From Methylobacterium aquaticum (GTDB lineage Bacteria > Pseudomonadota > Alphaproteobacteria > Rhizobiales > Beijerinckiaceae), in NCBI RefSeq assembly GCF_016804325.1, contig NZ_CP043627.1:791001-855000 (forward strand): a DNA stretch of 64,000 bases. The letters are read 5' to 3'. Made by a program: the position numbers and the translations under genes. This document shows, piece after piece, positions 51,360-61,102 of the stretch. Under the pieces are notes generated by a model, which did no database searches, had not been told where the DNA came from, and saw only the letters and a list, made by a program, of their open reading frames with translations. Numbering within the stretch: the first letter of the stretch is position 1; each line of letters opens with the position of its first letter.

Positions 51360-52133
51360 TCAGCCTTCCCTGGGCGCGATCCCCTCGACCGCCGCCACCA
51401 GGCGGTCGAGATCGGCGGGACCGGAGAGACGGTGGTCGCCCTCCTTGGTCAGGGTGAGGACCACGCCCGTCTCCGGCAGCCGCTCGACGAGCGTCATCGC
51501 ATGCGGCCACGGCACGTCCGGATCGGCCATCCCCTGCAGGATGTGGACCGGGCAGCCCGGATCGATCGGGCCGCCGAGCATCAGGTGGTGCCGCCCGTCC
51601 TCGATGAGCGCCCGGGTCACCGGCGTCGGCTCGGGCGAGTATTGCGACTCGCGCTGCCACACCCCGTTCTCCATCACCTGACGGCGGATCTCCTCCGGGA
51701 ATCGCTGCCACATCAGCACCTCCGTGAAATCCGTCGCGGGCGCGATCAGCACCAGCCCGGCGGGCCGCACCCTGGCGGCGGCGAGGAGCGCGATCCACCC
51801 GCCCATCGACGAGCCGACCAGGACCGGGCGCTGCGGCGCCAGGGCGGCGATGACGCCTTCCGCATCGGCGAGCCAGTCCGAGATCGTGCAATCGGCGAAG
51901 GTGCCCTCCGATTCGCCGTGGCCGGTATAGTCGAAGCGCACGAAGGCGCGGCCTTTTCGCGACGCCCATGCGTCCAGGGCCTCGGCCTTGGTGGCGCGCA
52001 TGTCCGACCGGAAGCCGCCGAGCCAGACCACCGGCGGTCCCGCACCGGGCCGCACCAGGGTGGCGAGGCGGCGGCCCCGCACGTCCAGCAGGGTGGCGGG
52101 TGGGCGCGGTGCTGCCGCCGTGTGCTCGTGCAT
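51360..52133 (-). CDS. Alpha/beta hydrolase, ABHD10-like
   Basis: 257 residues. Oxyanion-hole region VVWLGGFRSDM, nucleophile elbow VGSSMGGWIALL (Ser), acid strand PVHILQGMADPDVPW, and catalytic His in KEGDHRLSGPAD. FDYTGHGESEG is typical of the ABHD10 (acyl-protein thioesterase) branch. Upstream frame to 52229 is unconserved; ATG 52133 starts MHEHTAAAP. Converges with DUF1150. Confidence 0.9.
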   Translation of the reverse strand: MHEHTAAAPRPPATLLDVRGRRLATLVRPGAGPPVVWLGGFRSDMRATKAEALDAWASRKGRAFVRFDYTGHGESEGTFADCTISDWLADAEGVIAALAPQRPVLVGSSMGGWIALLAAARVRPAGLVLIAPATDFTEVLMWQRFPEEIRRQVMENGVWQRESQYSPEPTPVTRALIEDGRHHLMLGGPIDPGCPVHILQGMADPDVPWPHAMTLVERLPETGVVLTLTKEGDHRLSGPADLDRLVAAVEGIAPREG

Positions 52134-52388
52134 GACGTTATCCCCGTTATTCCGTGGGCAACCCTGGTCGCGGCCGCCCGGTGCCCAAGGTTTACCGATC
52201 CGCAACACGACAGGGCGACCTTGATGCATCGTCCGTGAGCGGACCGTGCCGGCCGGCTTCTACACCGGAGACGGCCGGCGGTCCTGTGTGAGATCCGGTC
52301 GGCCTCTCGCCGGCCTTCGTCGATTCCTGCGCAGAGCGGGTGCCGTCATGCCGCGAGTGCTGCGATCAGAACCCTGACCCGGAGTCCC

Positions 52389-53621
52389 ATGCCGTCGAGC
52401 CAGGCCACGCCGTTCCCGGCCGCGAGCCATCCGCTGGCGGGCCGCACCGTGCTTCAGATCATCCCGGAGCTCGACGCCGGCGGCGCCGAGCGCACCGCCG
52501 TCGACGTGGCGGCGGCGCTCGCCGCCGCGGGCGCCCGGGCGCTCGTCGCCACCGAGGGCGGGCGCCTCGTCGGCGAGCTGCAGGCCAAGGGCGGCGCCTG
52601 GGTGCCGTTCCCGGCGCGATCCAAGAACCCCTTTGCCATGGCGCTCCATGTCGGGCGGCTGATGCGGATCTGCCGGGCGGAGCGGGTCGACCTGATCCAT
52701 GCCCGCTCGCGGGCCCCGGCCTGGGTGGGCTTAGGCGCCGCGCGGCGGCTGCGCATCCCCTTCGTCACCACCTATCACGGCAGCTATGCCGGCCGCTCGC
52801 CGGCAAAGCTCCTCTACAACTCGGTGATGGCGCGCGGCGACGTGGTGATCGCCAATTCGCACTTCACCGCCGACGCGATCCGGCGCCTCTTTCCGCAGGT
52901 CGCCGGCGACCGGGTGCGGGTGATCCACCGCGGCACCGATCTCGCGGCCTTCGCGCCCGCCCAGGTCGCGCCGCAGCGGGTCGAGGCCCTGCGCCGGGCC
53001 TGGGGCGTCGCCCCGCACGAGCGGGTGGTGCTGCTCGCCGCCCGCCTCACGCCCTGGAAGGGGCACCGCGTGCTGATCGAGGCGGCGGCCGCCTTGCGCG
53101 CGCAGGGTGTCGCCGAGTTCACCGTGGTGCTGGCGGGCGATCCGCAGGGACGGACCGCCTACCTGCGCGAACTGGACGCGATGATCGCGGCGCATGGGCT
53201 CGCGGGCTCGGTGAAGCGCGTCGGCCATTGCAGCGACATGCCGGCCGCCTACCGGGCGGCCTCGGTGGTGGCGGTACCCTCGACCGAGCCCGAGGCCTTC
53301 GGCCGTTCCGCGGTCGAGGCCCAGGCCCTGGGCACGCCGGTCGTGGTCTCGGATCTCGGCGCCGTGCCCGAGACGGTGCTGGCCCCGCCGGAGGTGCCGG
53401 CGCACGAGCGCACCGGCTGGCGGGTGCCGGCGGGCGACGCGACGGCGCTGGCCGGCGCCGTCGCCGAGGCGTTGCAGCTCGGGGCCAGCGCCCGCGACGC
53501 CCTGGTGCGCCGCGCCCGCCGCCACGTCGAGACGCATTTCTCCCTCGAGCTGATGCTGGCCGACACCCTGGCGGTCTATGCGGACTTGCTCGACGGGACC
53601 CCCGCAGGGGAGGGGCCGTGA
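52389..53621 (+). CDS. Glycosyltransferase family 4
   Basis: 410 residues with the GT-B fold. The N-terminal donor-free domain begins TVLQIIPELDAGGAERTAVD, and the C-terminal GT4 domain has VVLLAARLTPWKGHRVLIEA, RVGHCSDMPAAYRAASVVAV and the E-x7-E pattern in EPEAFGRSAVEAQALGTPVV. HARSRAPAWVG and THYHGSY-like TYHGSYAGRSPAKL are typical of LPS/capsule GT4s. Acceptor unknown; cytosolic face of the inner membrane. No other surface polysaccharide genes are adjacent. Confidence 0.93.
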   Translation: MPSSQATPFPAASHPLAGRTVLQIIPELDAGGAERTAVDVAAALAAAGARALVATEGGRLVGELQAKGGAWVPFPARSKNPFAMALHVGRLMRICRAERVDLIHARSRAPAWVGLGAARRLRIPFVTTYHGSYAGRSPAKLLYNSVMARGDVVIANSHFTADAIRRLFPQVAGDRVRVIHRGTDLAAFAPAQVAPQRVEALRRAWGVAPHERVVLLAARLTPWKGHRVLIEAAAALRAQGVAEFTVVLAGDPQGRTAYLRELDAMIAAHGLAGSVKRVGHCSDMPAAYRAASVVAVPSTEPEAFGRSAVEAQALGTPVVVSDLGAVPETVLAPPEVPAHERTGWRVPAGDATALAGAVAEALQLGASARDALVRRARRHVETHFSLELMLADTLAVYADLLDGTPAGEGP

Positions 53622-53876
53622 GCGGGCGCCGGACGGCCGGAATCGGCCGCCGCGTCGTGGACCTGGCTTCGCGCGGACCTGTCTTCGCGAAGCTGTGATG
53701 GCCGGCCGGTCAGGCGCCCGGCAACCAGGACTCGCATCCGTGAGTTGACAAATCGGGCAATCTGGCCAAGGTGCTAGTGTACACCGGAGTCTACCCGCGC
53801 GGTGGTTCGTGATCGGTCCCGGAGGGGCACGGTCGGCGGGCCGCCGCTGGACGACATGATTGAGGAGAATGAAGCC

Positions 53877-54419
53877 ATTCGCAGACCTATGAGAGCCATG
53901 CCGGCCCCGCAGAAAGACGGGCCGCGCGCGAACCGGGACATCCGCGGCGTCCGCGAGGTGCAGCTCATCGACGATACCGGCCAGAACCGCGGTGTCATGG
54001 GCTTCTTCGAGGCGTTGCAGGTCGCCGAAGAGGCGGGCCTCGACCTCGTCGAGATCGCGCCGAACTCCGTGCCTCCGGTCTGCAAGCTTCTCGACTACGG
54101 CCGCTTCCGCTTCAACGAGCAGAAGAAGCAGGCCGAAGCGCGCAAGCGGCAGAAGACCGTCGAGGTCAAGGAGATCAAGCTCCGTCCCGGCATCGACAAG
54201 CACGACTACGAAGTCAAGATGAAGGCCGTGCAGCGGTTCTTCGAGGAAGGCGACAAGGTCAAGGTGACCCTGCGCTTCCGCGGCCGCGAGATGGCGCACC
54301 AGGATCTGGGCCTGCGCCTGCTCGAGCGCGTCAAGTCGGAGACGCAGGAAATCGCCAAGGTGGAGAGCGAGCCGCAGCTCGAAGGCCGCCAGATGATCAT
54401 GATCCTGGCGCCGCGCTAA
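53877..54419 (+). CDS. infC: Translation initiation factor IF-3
   Basis: Prevents subunit joining and proofreads the initiator codon. The N domain ([20 protein letters not shown], ~residues 14-33, and [20 protein letters not shown]) is joined by a Lys-rich linker to the C domain ([20 protein letters not shown] to QMIMILAPR). The likely start is ATT at 53877, nine nt after GAGGAG, giving 180 residues like E. coli IF-3. ATG 53856 overlaps the ribosome binding site, and ATG 53889 is the next alternative. A rare AUU codon is the known basis of infC autoregulation. Confidence 0.95.
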   Translation: MRRPMRAMPAPQKDGPRANRDIRGVREVQLIDDTGQNRGVMGFFEALQVAEEAGLDLVEIAPNSVPPVCKLLDYGRFRFNEQKKQAEARKRQKTVEVKEIKLRPGIDKHDYEVKMKAVQRFFEEGDKVKVTLRFRGREMAHQDLGLRLLERVKSETQEIAKVESEPQLEGRQMIMILAPR

Positions 54420-54521
54420 GAGCGACGGACCTGCATCCGCGCTGCGTCACAGGGCGCGGTACGGATCACCGAACGCTCCGGGCGCGGGTTTCTCGAGAGA
54501 GCCCGCGCGGGGAGCATCGAA

Positions 54522-54554
54522 GGGCCGGGCATGTCCCGGCCCATCGCTTTTTTT
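54522..54554 (+). terminator. Rho-independent terminator of infC
   Basis: GGGCCGGG (54522-54529) pairs with CCCGGCCC (54535-54542), followed by seven T at 54548-54554. A second hairpin, GCGCGGG/CCCGCGC (54482-54508), lies between it and the gene. Confidence 0.85.
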
Positions 54555-54558
54555 CGGC

Positions 54559-56829
54559 CTATTTCAGCAGCACCACCTGCGCGTCGCCGGTCCGGCGCAG
54601 CACGTTCACCGTGACGTCGCTGCCGTGGCGGTGCAGCAGCAGGTCGACATGGCTGTCGCCGAGCTTCAGGTTGCGGATCAGCACGTCGTCGAGGAAGGAC
54701 GGCAGGATTGGATCGCGGAAGCGGATCCGGTTGCGGTCGTGGCGCAGTTCGAGCCCGAGGCAGGCGGCCAGGAACGCGAAGGGTGCGGCCGCCGCCCAGG
54801 CCTGCGGGCTGCATGCCACCGGATAATTGGTCGGCCCGCGCTGCTTGCGCTGGATGAAGCCGCAGAACAGCTCCGGCAGCCGCCGACCCTCCTGATAGAG
54901 CGAGGCGCCGTGCTGGCCCTCGAACACCCGCGCGGCCTCCGCCTTCAGGCCGTAGCGGGCGAGCCCGAGCGCGACGAGCGCGTTGTCGTGCGGCCAGATC
55001 GAGCCGTTATGGTACGACATCGGGTTGTAGCGCGCCTCGCCGACCGCGATGGTCCGCACGCCCCAGCCGTTGAACCCGTCCTTCGACATCAGCACCGCGG
55101 CGACGCTCTCGGCCCGCTCCGGATAGGCGATGCCGGTGAAGAGCGCGTGGCCGGCATTCGAGGAGCGCACGGCGCAAGGCCGCTTCTCGCCGTCCAGCGC
55201 GATGGCGTAGGTGCCGATCTCGGGCAGCCAGAACTTCTCGTCGAAGGCCTTGCGCAGCCGCTCGGCCTCGCCCTTCAGGCGCTCGGACAGCGTCTCGTCG
55301 CCCAGCAGGGCGGCGAGCTTCGCGGCGCCCTTCTTGGCGGCATAGACGTAGCCCTGGACCTCGCAGAGCGCGATCGGGCCCTGCGCCATCCGGCCGTCGG
55401 CGTGGAAGATCGAGTCGTGGCTGTCCTTCCAGCCCTGGTTGGCCAGGCCCTTCTCGGTCTCGCGGGCGTACTCGACGAAGCCGTCCTTGTCCCGGTCGCC
55501 GTATTCGTCGATCCAGTTGAGCGCCGCCAGGAGGTTGGGCCAGATCGCCTTGATGGTCGCGAGGTCGCCGGTCTGCTCGTAATACTGGCCGGCCAGCATC
55601 ACGAAGAGCGGCGTGGCATCGATGGTGCCGTAATAGAGCTTGAACGGCACCTCGCCGAGGATCGCCATCTCGCCGTTGCGGGTCTCGTGCAGGACCTTGC
55701 CGGGCTGGGCGTCGGCGGCGGGGTCGACCGTGGTGGCCTGCGTCGCCGCGAGGTGGCGCAGCACGCCCTTGGCGATCTCGGGGTCGATCCACAGCGTCAT
55801 CATGGCGGTGATGATGCCGTCGCGGCCGAAGACGGTGCTGTACCAGGGGATGCCGGCATAGGGGTAGACCCCGTTCGGCGTGCGGCTGAGCAGCATGTAG
55901 AGGTCGGCCGTCGCGCGGCAGGCGGCCTCGTTGAACTGGTCGTTCGAGCTCTCGATCGTGGTGATGTTGGCGGTGGCCTTGCGCAGGTCGCGTCGCGCGT
56001 CGCGATAGGCGAGCGCGAAGGTCATGCCCTCGCCCTTCGGGTGGCCGTCCTCCCGGCGCGGGCTCGGATAGGCCGCATGGGTGAAGGGCAGGGCGCTGCC
56101 GACCACCGCCTCGCCGTCGCGGCTGTGATCGACCGTGTCGCAGATCGCCCGCACGAAGATCGAGGCGCGACCGCCCGGGGCGAGCTTGACCTCGAACTCG
56201 GCCTTGTGCGCCTCCAGCCGCGCGGGCTTCGGCCCGAAGCGCAGGCGGGTGGTGCGCAGGCGCTTGTCGAGGCCGTCGTAGCGGTAGGTCACCTCGTTGG
56301 CGCCGGTCACCTCGACGCTGCGGGTGCCGCGATGGGCCCGGTCGCTGCCGCGGACCTCGAACAGGTCGCGAAAGTCGGCGTCGAAGCTCAAGGCGACGCG
56401 CAGGTGGCGCGGCTTGGTGTCGTAGTTGCGCAGGCCGATCCGGTCGTAGCAGGTGCCGCGGAACAGGAATTTCGTCCGCTCGAGCGCGATGATCTCGCGC
56501 GGGATGCTGGTCTCGTCGCCGGCATCGAGCCGGATGTCCGGCGTCGTCAGGTCGACCGAGAGGGCGCCGTTGTCGTCCTGCACCACCGAGCCGAGCAGCA
56601 TCGGCCGCTGGCCCTCGACGGTCAGCTCCAGGCGCGACAGGAAGCGGGTATCCTGGAAGTACAGGCCCTCGGGACCGGGGAAGACGCCGATATCGCCGTA
56701 GCTGTCGAGCACCGCGAAGGCGTCGCCGTGCTTGAGCGAGCGCAGCTGGCGCTCGACCAGCGAGGTCTGGGCCTCGATGTGGTATTGCGGCAGCGTCTCG
56801 TCGTCGGGGGCGGTCGCGACCATCGGCAC
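54559..56829 (-). CDS. Amylo-alpha-1,6-glucosidase (glycogen debranching enzyme-like)
   Basis: 756 residues. The N-terminal glycogen-debranching domain (~20-290) starts SLKHGDAFAVLDSYGDIGVF and has GLYFQDTRFLSRLELTVEG. The C-terminal (alpha/alpha)6 domain (~300-740) has YAGIPWYSTVFGRDGIITAM, FHADGRMAQGPIALCEVQGY and SYHNGSIWPHDNALVALGLA. Expected to hydrolyse alpha-1,6 branches, or to trim another alpha-glucan. GTG 56829 has AAGGAG upstream; ATG 56823 is the alternative. Encoded downstream of a GT4 gene on the same strand, across a repeat. Confidence 0.93.
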   Translation of the reverse strand: MPMVATAPDDETLPQYHIEAQTSLVERQLRSLKHGDAFAVLDSYGDIGVFPGPEGLYFQDTRFLSRLELTVEGQRPMLLGSVVQDDNGALSVDLTTPDIRLDAGDETSIPREIIALERTKFLFRGTCYDRIGLRNYDTKPRHLRVALSFDADFRDLFEVRGSDRAHRGTRSVEVTGANEVTYRYDGLDKRLRTTRLRFGPKPARLEAHKAEFEVKLAPGGRASIFVRAICDTVDHSRDGEAVVGSALPFTHAAYPSPRREDGHPKGEGMTFALAYRDARRDLRKATANITTIESSNDQFNEAACRATADLYMLLSRTPNGVYPYAGIPWYSTVFGRDGIITAMMTLWIDPEIAKGVLRHLAATQATTVDPAADAQPGKVLHETRNGEMAILGEVPFKLYYGTIDATPLFVMLAGQYYEQTGDLATIKAIWPNLLAALNWIDEYGDRDKDGFVEYARETEKGLANQGWKDSHDSIFHADGRMAQGPIALCEVQGYVYAAKKGAAKLAALLGDETLSERLKGEAERLRKAFDEKFWLPEIGTYAIALDGEKRPCAVRSSNAGHALFTGIAYPERAESVAAVLMSKDGFNGWGVRTIAVGEARYNPMSYHNGSIWPHDNALVALGLARYGLKAEAARVFEGQHGASLYQEGRRLPELFCGFIQRKQRGPTNYPVACSPQAWAAAAPFAFLAACLGLELRHDRNRIRFRDPILPSFLDDVLIRNLKLGDSHVDLLLHRHGSDVTVNVLRRTGDAQVVLLK

Positions 56830-57108
56830 GGCTTCACTCCTTGGGGCTTCGCTCCGCGAGGCGTCGCGGCGCGAGGTGTCACGGGGATCGGGGCGAGATC
56901 TCGGGGCTCCGGACGGATGCCCGGGGGCAGCGGGGCGGCGGAGCCCGCGGCGATTCGCGGGTTGGCCCCACGCTAGAGCGAATGTGGGCCATCATGCGGC
57001 GGGCGCCAGGGGGAGGCGACGTCGGACCGGCCCGGATTTCGGGCAGGTCGGTCCGAGCCGCGCGCAACGTCGGAGCCTGTGCAGGTTAGCTCCCGAAGAT
57101 TCTACACA

Positions 57109-57257
57109 CTCCGCGTCATTCCGGGGCCGCGAAAGCGGAGCCCGGAATCCAGAGCCGCTGCGAGTTCAGGATCAAGCGAAGACCTGCCCGCCTCGTTCTT
57201 TACCAACCGAGTTTCTGGATTCCGGGCTCTGCTGCGCAGCCCCGGAATGACGCGGAG
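57109..57257. repeat. Family B palindromic repeat
   Basis: CTCCGCGTCATTCCGGGGC and GCCCCGGAATGACGCGGAG are perfect 19-bp outer arms, with inner GAGCCCGGAATCCAGA against TCTGGATTCCGGGCTC. It lies in the 527-bp gap between the debranching enzyme and the GT4 gene, which otherwise holds only the GT4 terminator. Confidence 0.85.
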
Positions 57258-57297
57258 GGTACGAGGACCGTCGAGCGAGCCGAAGTCATTCGCGCCA

Positions 57298-57333
57298 GCA
57301 AAAAGGCCCGGCCCCCTCGCGGGAACCGGGCCT
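57298..57333 (-). terminator. Rho-independent terminator of the GT4 gene
   Basis: AGGCCCGG (57304-57311) pairs with CCGGGCCT (57326-57333). On the minus strand the stem is followed by five T. Confidence 0.8.
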
Positions 57334-57356
57334 CTTCGTCAGGACTGCGAGGCGGA

Positions 57357-58487
57357 TCAGACCGCGCGGAGCGCCGGATGCGCCGCGCCGTTGGCCACGC
57401 CGTTGAAGGCGGCCGGCGCCCCGAGGGTCAGGCCCGGGATCTTGATCGCGTCCGGGTCGCCGGCGAGCAGCGACTCGTAGGCAGCGACGTAGGAACGCGC
57501 CATGACGCTCGCGGTGAAGCGGGTCTCGAAGTAGCGGCGCACGCCCTCGCGGCTCATCGCCTTGCAGGTCTCGACCGCCGCGATGGCCTCGTCCATCGAC
57601 TCGACCACGACGCCCGAGACGCCGTCCTTGATGACCTCCGGCACGGAGCCGTTGCGCCACGCAATCACCGGGGTGCCCGCCGACATCGCCTCGATCATCA
57701 CCAGGCCGAAAGGCTCCGGCCAGTCGATCGGGAAGGCGAGCGCCAGAGCGTTGCCGAGGAATTCGTGCTTCTGGTCCTCGTTGATCTCGCCGATATATTC
57801 GACCAGCGGGTGATGGGTCATCGGCTCGATGACCTCGTCCCAGTATTCCTGGTCCGCCTTGTCGACCTTGGCGGCGATCTTCAGCTTCACGCCCGAAGCC
57901 TTGGCGATCTCGATCGCGCGGTCGGGGCGCTTCTCAGGGGAGATGCGGCCGAGGAAGGCGAGGTAGCCGCCGTCCTTCGGGTTGGGCGAGAAGCGGCAAT
58001 TCTCCGCCGGCAGGCCGTGATGGATCGTCTCGAGCCAGTTGGCGTTCTCGGGCATCGGCCCGCGCTGGTGGTCGGAGATCGACACGAGCGGCATGCCCGT
58101 GAAGGTGCGGTAGACCGGCATGAAGTCCGGCACGTCGAGCCGCCCGTGCAGGGTGGTGACGCATTTGTGGTTGAACTCCTCGAACAGCGGGTACTGCAGG
58201 AGGTCGATGTGGAAGTGGATGATGTCGAACTCGTCCGCCCGCCGGCGCAGGTGGTAGAGCATGGCGAGGTGGCTGGCGACGTGGTCGCGGATGCCGGCGA
58301 GCCGGAGCCCTTCCGGGCAGCAGGCGACCAGCTTGGCGCTCGTCTCCGAGTCGCCGCTCGCGAACAGCGTCACGTCGTGGCCCTGCCGGACCAGCTCTTC
58401 GGTGAGCCAGGAGACGACACGCTCGGTGCCGCCGTAGAACTTCGGCGGAACGGCCTCCGCGAGAGGGGCTACCTGGGCAATGCGCAC
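57357..58487 (-). CDS. Glycosyltransferase family 4
   Basis: 376 residues, GT-B fold. The N-terminus RIAQVAPLAEAVPPKFYGGT holds the glycine loop, and the acceptor side has IIHFHIDLLQYPLFE. The C domain has YLAFLGRISPEKRPDRAIEI and the E-x7-E motif in PEPFGLVMIEAMSAGTPVIA. It resembles GT4s of alpha-glucan and trehalose-type metabolism. GTG 58487 has AGGAGA upstream; the frame to 58565 is unconserved. Next to a debranching enzyme on the same strand, so the two may process one alpha-glucan. Divergent from rpmI. Confidence 0.92.
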   Translation of the reverse strand: MRIAQVAPLAEAVPPKFYGGTERVVSWLTEELVRQGHDVTLFASGDSETSAKLVACCPEGLRLAGIRDHVASHLAMLYHLRRRADEFDIIHFHIDLLQYPLFEEFNHKCVTTLHGRLDVPDFMPVYRTFTGMPLVSISDHQRGPMPENANWLETIHHGLPAENCRFSPNPKDGGYLAFLGRISPEKRPDRAIEIAKASGVKLKIAAKVDKADQEYWDEVIEPMTHHPLVEYIGEINEDQKHEFLGNALALAFPIDWPEPFGLVMIEAMSAGTPVIAWRNGSVPEVIKDGVSGVVVESMDEAIAAVETCKAMSREGVRRYFETRFTASVMARSYVAAYESLLAGDPDAIKIPGLTLGAPAAFNGVANGAAHPALRAV

Positions 58488-58675
58488 GAGCAAATCTCCT
58501 GGGACGCCGAACGATGGCGGTTCACGTTGGCGGGACTTAAACAGGATGGGGCCTGAGCGGGACATGAACGAAACCGCGTGGGCACGTTTATGGTTCCGTT
58601 GCGGCGCACAACGCCAGTGCGAGGGCCGGACGGTTCCCGCCTCACACAGGGATGTGTCGCCCGACGATGCGACGA

Positions 58676-58704
58676 TTGCGTGAATCCCTGGGGCCTGCTA
58701 TAGC
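58676..58704 (+). promoter_or_regulatory. Sigma-70-like promoter of rpmI-rplT
   Basis: TTGCGT (58676-58681) and TATAGC (58699-58704) with a 17-bp spacer, leaving a leader of about 125 nt before rpmI. The leader could host L20-type autoregulation, but no L20-binding structure was identified. Confidence 0.55.
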
Positions 58705-58836
58705 GCGCGCCTCGCTGAACCGCCCGGCCGTGAGGGCTGCCGTGGCGGTTCGTGTCGCTCCACACCATCGATCGAGCGCGATCGTCGGGGCCCGCCCGTG
58801 GCGGATCCCCGGTGGAGTTCGCGTCAGGAGAGCAAA

Positions 58837-59040
58837 ATGCCCAAGCTGAAGACCAAGTCGGGCGCCAAGAAGCGCTTCAAGATCACCGGGACCGGCAAGG
58901 TCATGTACGCCCAGGCCGGCAAGCGCCACGGCATGATCAAGCGGACCACGAAGCAGATCCGCAACCTGCGCGGCACGACCACCCTGTTCGAGGGCGATGC
59001 CGCCAACGTGAAGAAGTACTTCCTGCCGAACGCCCGGTAA
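58837..59040 (+). CDS. rpmI: 50S ribosomal protein L35
   Basis: 67 residues, very basic: [46 protein letters not shown] seven nt upstream of ATG 58837 decides the start. Part of rpmI-rplT. Confidence 0.98.
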
Positions 59041-59107
59041 GAACTGGCTTCGCTCGAGAAGACGCTTCGTCCGAAAATCTGTTTCGTAGAATTCCCAGGA
59101 GATCACC

Positions 59108-59485
59108 ATGGCCCGCGTCAAGCGCGGCGTGACCAGCCACGCCAAGCACAAGAAGGTTTTCAAGGCCGCCAAGGGCTATTACGGCCGGCGCAAGAACACG
59201 ATCCGGATCGCCAAGCAGGCGGTCGAGAAGGGCATGCAATATGCCTACCGCGATCGTAAGAACAAGAAGCGCAACTTCCGCGCCCTGTGGATCCAGCGCA
59301 TCAACGCTGCGGTCCGTCCGCACGGCCTGACCTATTCGCGCTTCATCAACGGCCTCGCCAAGGCCGGCGTGCAGGTCGACCGCAAGGCGCTCTCCGAGCT
59401 CGCCATCCACGAGCCGGCGGCGTTCGTCGCCGTGGTCGAGAAGGCCAAGTCCGTCCTGCCGGCCGAGCTCGTCAAGGCGGCCTGA
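59108..59485 (+). CDS. rplT: 50S ribosomal protein L20
   Basis: 125 residues: [60 protein letters not shown], and the C-terminal globular domain, which in E. coli represses the operon. AGGAG precedes the ATG. 67 bp after rpmI; followed by a terminator. Confidence 0.98.
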   Translation: MARVKRGVTSHAKHKKVFKAAKGYYGRRKNTIRIAKQAVEKGMQYAYRDRKNKKRNFRALWIQRINAAVRPHGLTYSRFINGLAKAGVQVDRKALSELAIHEPAAFVAVVEKAKSVLPAELVKAA

Positions 59486-59541
59486 CGCCGGTTGCGCCCG
59501 GGCCCGCACCCTCGCGCGGGCCCCTCGAAGAGACCACCATC

Positions 59542-59566
59542 ACGGCCCGCCCGCGCGGGCCGTTTT
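59542..59566 (+). terminator. Rho-independent terminator after rplT
   Basis: ACGGCCCGC (59542-59550) pairs with GCGGGCCGT (59555-59563), ending in TTTT. It separates rpmI-rplT from pheS. Confidence 0.75.
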
Positions 59567-59652
59567 GCGTTGCGCGGGTCGTTTCCGGTGCTCCGGGTTG
59601 ACGGGGCGGGGCGACGCGTTGCAGGGCATCCGCGAGCCCGATTGAGCAGACC

Positions 59653-60735
59653 ATGACCGATCTCACCAGCCTCGAAACCGATCTTCTCGCCCAGGTGACT
59701 GGCGCCGCCGACGAGGCCGCGCTCGAGGGTGTGCGCGTCGCCGCCCTCGGCAAGAAGGGCGCCGTCTCCGAGCTGCTGAAGACCTTAGGCGGCATGAGCC
59801 CCGAGGCCCGCAAGGAGCAGGGGCCCCTGATCAACGGCCTGCGCGACCGGGTCCAGGGTGCGATCCAGTCGCGGCGCGAGACGCTGGCGGAAGCCGCGCT
59901 GACGGCGCGGCTGTCCGCCGAGCGGATCGACGTGACCCTGCCGGTGCGCGAGGGGCCGGAGACCCGCGGCCGCATCCACCCGATCACCCAGGTGATGGAC
60001 GAGATCACGGCGATCTTCGGCGACATGGGCTTCTCGATCGCCGAGGGGCCGGACGTCGAGACCGACGACCTGAACTTCACCGCGCTCAACTTCCCCGAGG
60101 GCCATCCGGCCCGGGAGATGCACGACACCTTCTTCCTGCGGCCCGACCGGGACGGAAAGCGCAAGCTCCTGCGCACCCACACCTCGCCGGTGCAGGTCCG
60201 CACCATGCGCTCCGTGCAGCCGCCGATCCGGGTGATCTGCCCGGGCCGCACCTACCGGCACGATTCCGACCAGACCCACACCCCGATGTTCCACCAGGTC
60301 GAAGGCCTGGTGATCGACAAGCAGGCCAATATCTCCCACCTGAAGTGGATCCTGGAGGAATTCTGCAAGGCGTTCTTCGAGGTCGACAGCGTGAAGATGC
60401 GCTTCCGGCCGTCGTTCTTCCCCTTCACCGAGCCCTCGGCCGAGGTCGACATCCAGTGCTCGCGCAAGGGCGGCGAGATCCGCTTCGGCGAGGGCGACGA
60501 CTGGCTCGAGATCCTCGGCTGCGGCATGGTCCACCCGAACGTGCTCCGCAATTGCGGCCTCGACCCGGACAGCGTCCAGGGCTTCGCCTGGGGCATGGGC
60601 ATCGACCGGATCGCGATGCTCAAATACGGCATGACGGACCTGCGCCCGTTCTTCGAGGCGGATGTCCGCTGGCTCGAGCATTACGGCTTCCGGCCCCTCG
60701 ACATCCCGAGCCTGGTCGGCGGCCTGACCGGCTGA
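59653..60735 (+). CDS. pheS: Phenylalanine-tRNA ligase alpha subunit
   Basis: 360 residues. N-terminal coiled coil (~1-85) for tRNA contact, then the class II catalytic core: motif 1 region [19 protein letters not shown], motif 2 [20 protein letters not shown], and motif 3 [17 protein letters not shown]. It forms the alpha2-beta2 enzyme with PheT. pheT does not follow directly: two small genes intervene. Confidence 0.98.
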   Translation: MTDLTSLETDLLAQVTGAADEAALEGVRVAALGKKGAVSELLKTLGGMSPEARKEQGPLINGLRDRVQGAIQSRRETLAEAALTARLSAERIDVTLPVREGPETRGRIHPITQVMDEITAIFGDMGFSIAEGPDVETDDLNFTALNFPEGHPAREMHDTFFLRPDRDGKRKLLRTHTSPVQVRTMRSVQPPIRVICPGRTYRHDSDQTHTPMFHQVEGLVIDKQANISHLKWILEEFCKAFFEVDSVKMRFRPSFFPFTEPSAEVDIQCSRKGGEIRFGEGDDWLEILGCGMVHPNVLRNCGLDPDSVQGFAWGMGIDRIAMLKYGMTDLRPFFEADVRWLEHYGFRPLDIPSLVGGLTG

Positions 60736-60772
60736 GAGACACACCCGCAGAGGCATTTGCGCGAGGCGCACC

Positions 60773-61102
60773 ATGACCGTGGACGAGATCACGACGATCG
60801 CCGACGAGATCCTGACCCGGTATCTCACCGCGTCCGGGTACGAGCGGGTCGAGGTGCGCCCAGGTTACAACCAGTCCGACGAGCCTTCGCTGTTCGTCGT
60901 CGCGCACATGAAGCCGGGCTCCGGCGTGACCGGGGGCAAGGAATCCAACGCCGCCAACGCGGCGCTCTGGCTCGCCCTGCGCGAGAAGGGGGAAGAGCGC
61001 TTCCCCTATCTCGATTTCGATTATCCGGACGACGAGATCTTCGGGGACGACGACGACGATGATCGGGAACGGGATGACCGGGATTCGGAAGTGAACGCGT
61101 GA
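60773..61102 (+). CDS. Small acidic-tailed protein of unknown function, inserted between pheS and pheT
   Basis: 109 residues: a mixed alpha/beta part (TVDEITTIADEILTRYLTAS, then VRPGYNQSDEPSLFVVAHMK) and a strongly acidic tail (PDDEIFGDDDDDDRERDDRD). It lacks the nucleotidyltransferase GSxxxG/DxD motif expected of a MNT antitoxin. Its stop overlaps the start of the HEPN-like gene, so the two are translationally coupled. 37 bp after pheS, same strand. It might be the partner or inhibitor of the HEPN-like protein. Confidence 0.8.
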   Translation: MTVDEITTIADEILTRYLTASGYERVEVRPGYNQSDEPSLFVVAHMKPGSGVTGGKESNAANAALWLALREKGEERFPYLDFDYPDDEIFGDDDDDDRERDDRDSEVNA

